From Glomus cerebriforme (lineage: Eukaryota > Glomeromycota > Glomeromycetes > Glomerales > Glomeraceae): a stretch of 20,987 nt of DNA. Of the stretch, positions 19,276 to 20,987 are shown piece after piece. The position numbers and the translations under genes are program-made. The notes under the pieces were generated by a model. It was given only the letters and a program-made list of their open reading frames with translations. It made no database searches and was not told the DNA's origin. The stretch lies in the NCBI GenBank assembly GCA_003550305.1, contig QKYT01000093.1, positions 236,401 through 257,387 of the forward strand, read 5' to 3'. How positions within the stretch are numbered: the stretch's first letter is position 1; each line of letters begins with the position of its first letter.

Positions 19276-20044
19276 TCAACACTACCAGTTGTTCAACATG
19301 TTGTAAAACACCTGTATACTGGAGTTTATCAATACATGCAATTAATATATGCGTTTTTCTATACCAACAGTTGTTAAACACATTATACACTNTTGCACAA
19401 CACCCATATATCAACACCACTTAATATTTTTTTAATATAATATAAATAGTTATTATATAATTAAAATTTTATTTATTTTAAATTTACTTATCTCATAAAT
19501 ATATTAAAAAATATTTTTTTTATAAATTATAATTAAAATTTTATTAAATCTATTAAAAATCTTTAAAATCGGAGTCCAGATTATTATATTGGCCAACATT
19601 AAACATAATTCTGGCCAAATTTGAAAATAATTTGGGCTAAAACCGTCTGATTAGTTTCAGAAAATTTTTTCTTTTAAAATATCTTACTACTGATACGTCC
19701 TCTTTTTGTCACTATAAATGGGTGGAGGAAGCAGCAATGGCTCTTCCCCTGTAGGTACTAATGACCTCTACCCATTCATAGAGGAGGGACTTTTTATAAG
19801 ATTAATTTAAAAAAAAAATTAAAATTAAAAAAATGAAAAAAAAATGAAAAAAGGCTCATTATATACTTTTTTTGTATCACGTGTATCACATGATATGAGC
19901 TGCAGTTTATTTTAAAAAAAAATAACTGCGCGTCACACTTATCAATTAAGTTGCAGCTGCAGTTTATTAGTTTAAATAAAAATTTTAAAAATCTTAAATC
20001 AGTTTTAATCGCCGTTTGAACTTAGTTCTGGAAATTGAGAAACG
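19276..20044. other. Spacer with palindromic patches, no gene
   Basis: After the FAR1-like remnant, related words recur in partial direct copies (CAGTTGTT...AACAC...TATAC at about 19286-19320 and 19367-19392). An arm pair TTGGCCA/TGGCCAA lies at about 19590-19620, and the long hairpin at 19712-19781 is listed separately. Between 19870 and 19970, CACGTG-, CACATGATA- and CTGCAGTT-containing words recur, which look like fragments of old inverted-repeat elements. The last bases (about 20016-20044) look like the end of the first exon-like segment of the following array. No coding region is supported. Confidence 0.45.
19712..19781. repeat. 17-bp stem hairpin with about 36-nt loop
   Basis: CTATAAATGGGTGGAGG (19712-19728) pairs with CCTCTACCCATTCATAG (19765-19781), 15 of 17 positions. 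The loop also contains GGAAG/CTTCC words that could compete for pairing. The GC-rich stem is unusual in this region. It may be a compact MITE core or a structured RNA; no flanking duplication is evident. Confidence 0.55.
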
Positions 20045-20987
20045 ATAAGTTTCTTCACGAAACTTACTGTTTTTTTCATTTTTTTTAAAGAAACNTTTCT
20101 AACGTTTCTTCNTTTNTTTTCTTGTAGGTTCTCTGTGCATTCAGTTCGATACTGAAATCAGAAACGGTAAGTTTTTTTGCGAAACTTACCATTTTTTTTT
20201 ATTTTTTTTTAGAAATGCTTATTAACATTTCTTTTTTTTTTAATTGTAAGTTCTCCGAGCTCTTCGGTCCAGACTGGAAAGGGAAAACGGTAAGTTTCTT
20301 CGCAAAACTTATCATTTTTTTTCATTTTTTTTTAAAGAAACGTTTCTAACGTTTCTTTTNTTTTCTTNTAGNTTCTCTATGCTTTCAGTTCGATACTGGA
20401 ATCAGAAATGGTAAGTTTCTCAAGTTTCTTTGAAAAACTTACCATGTTTTTTTTTGGGATTCTTTTATTAGAAACGTTTCTAATATTTCTTTCTCTTGTA
20501 GGTTCTCTTGGCTTTCAGATTAGTACGTGAAATTAGGAAACGGTAAGTTTCTTCATGAAACTTGCCTTTTTTTTTTTTTTAGAAATGCTTTCTAACGGTT
20601 CTTTTTCTTTTCTTGTAGACTCTCCTTCAGTTCGGACACTTGGAATTAGTAAACGGTAAGTTTCGTAATGAAACTTACCATTCTTTTTTTTGTTTTTTTA
20701 AATAGAAATGTTTCTAACGTTTCTTCTTTTTTCTTCTTGTAAGTTCTTGGATTTCATTTCGGGTATGGAAATTTCTTCGTAAAATTCCCATTTGATGCAT
20801 TTACTTAAAGAATCATTAGTAGAAATGGTACTAACGTTTCTTTTTTTTCATTTTTTTTGTAGGATCAGTTTTTTTTGATTTCGGCTTGGAAATCTGGTAA
20901 GTTTTGAAGTCAAAACTTCAAAACTTTCTTTTTGGAACGTAAGTTTCATAACGAAACTTCATTTTTTTTTGTTTTTTTTTAAGAAAC
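20045..20987 (+). repeat. Tandem array of intron-like units with hairpins at donor and branch site
   Basis: Units run 20045-20127, 20167-20250, 20290-20371, 20411-20501, 20543-20618, 20656-20743, a decayed one ending at 20862, then two more starts at 20897 and 20939; the array continues beyond the window. The typical plan is GTAAGTTTC, about five bases, GAAACTTAC, then CAT and a T-run, then an AGAAACG/CGTTTCT palindrome holding CTAAC, a T/C-rich tract and TTGTAG. Between units lie exon-like segments of 39, 39, 39, 41, 37, about 24 and 34 nt, most ending AAACG or AAATG before the donor. The three 39-nt segments share GTTCTCT.TGC.TTCAG. Later segments do not hold one open frame, so coding is uncertain. 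Several bases are ambiguous (N). Confidence 0.75.

Noticed and set aside
18825..19420. Minus- and plus-strand open frames overlapping the FAR1-like remnant
   Set aside because: They are in other frames of the FAR1-like sequence, whose own frame shows the Cys/His spacing of the domain.
1..20987. tRNA, rRNA or snRNA genes
   Set aside because: No T-arm GGTTCRA-type box paired with an acceptor stem, no rRNA core motifs and no recognisable snRNA sequence were found on either strand by eye.
20045..20987. Array exons as a confirmed repeat protein
   Set aside because: The 39-nt segments are compatible with a frame, but the 41-, 37- and 34-nt segments bring stops in every single consistent frame I tried, so I did not call a CDS.

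Overview
The window looks like a gene-poor, very A+T-rich piece of a fungal nuclear genome. The best match is an arbuscular mycorrhizal fungus of the Rhizophagus type (Glomeromycotina). The grounds are short GT-AG introns of about 60-170 nt, a TKL-like kinase family with the motif FIAEGGFSK behind a cysteine-rich N-terminus, a PB1-domain protein, and many decayed transposons in homopolymer-rich DNA. This is inference from family knowledge; no database was searched.

Layout, 1-12.5 kb. The left part holds four members of one kinase family in different states: a 5' fragment at the left edge (1-158, minus), an apparently intact three-exon gene (2338-3891, minus), a frameshifted copy that has lost its catalytic core (5422-6635, plus), and a truncated first exon (11778-12252, plus). 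Between them lie two other spliced genes. One is a proline/asparagine-rich protein with a PPxY motif and a C-terminal DnaJ-like zinc module resembling yeast Hua1 (8150-8951, minus). The other is a seven-exon gene ending in a PB1 domain (9778-11394, plus).

Layout, 12.5-21 kb. The right part is mostly repetitive and decayed. A degenerate repeat block (12.5-13.6 kb) carries a 187-bp MITE with long terminal inverted repeats and a target-site duplication. A C-rich segment (14.3-16.0 kb) cannot be assigned. A truncated Tc1/mariner relic (16.45-17.08 kb, minus) shows C-to-T/G-to-A style damage. A FAR1-domain ORF with four 69-bp repeats and two premature stops sits at 18.56-19.28 kb.

The most striking content is two tandem arrays of intron-like units, at 17.08-17.9 kb and 20.04-20.99 kb, with a decayed relative at 12.5-13.6 kb. 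Each unit has a GTAAGT-type donor, a CTAAC-like branch site, a polypyrimidine tract and a TTGTAG-type acceptor, and the units are separated by 28-41-nt candidate microexons. In the 17-kb array the microexons alternate 28 and 29 nt, and when joined they keep a single open frame encoding a charged 19-residue repeat. This suggests a repeat protein gene that grew by duplicating whole exon-intron modules. It recalls what I remember of SP7-like secreted effectors of Rhizophagus, but that link is a hypothesis. In the 20-kb array the donor lies inside a perfect inverted repeat and the branch site inside a second palindrome, so the introns themselves appear to be the conserved, amplified unit.
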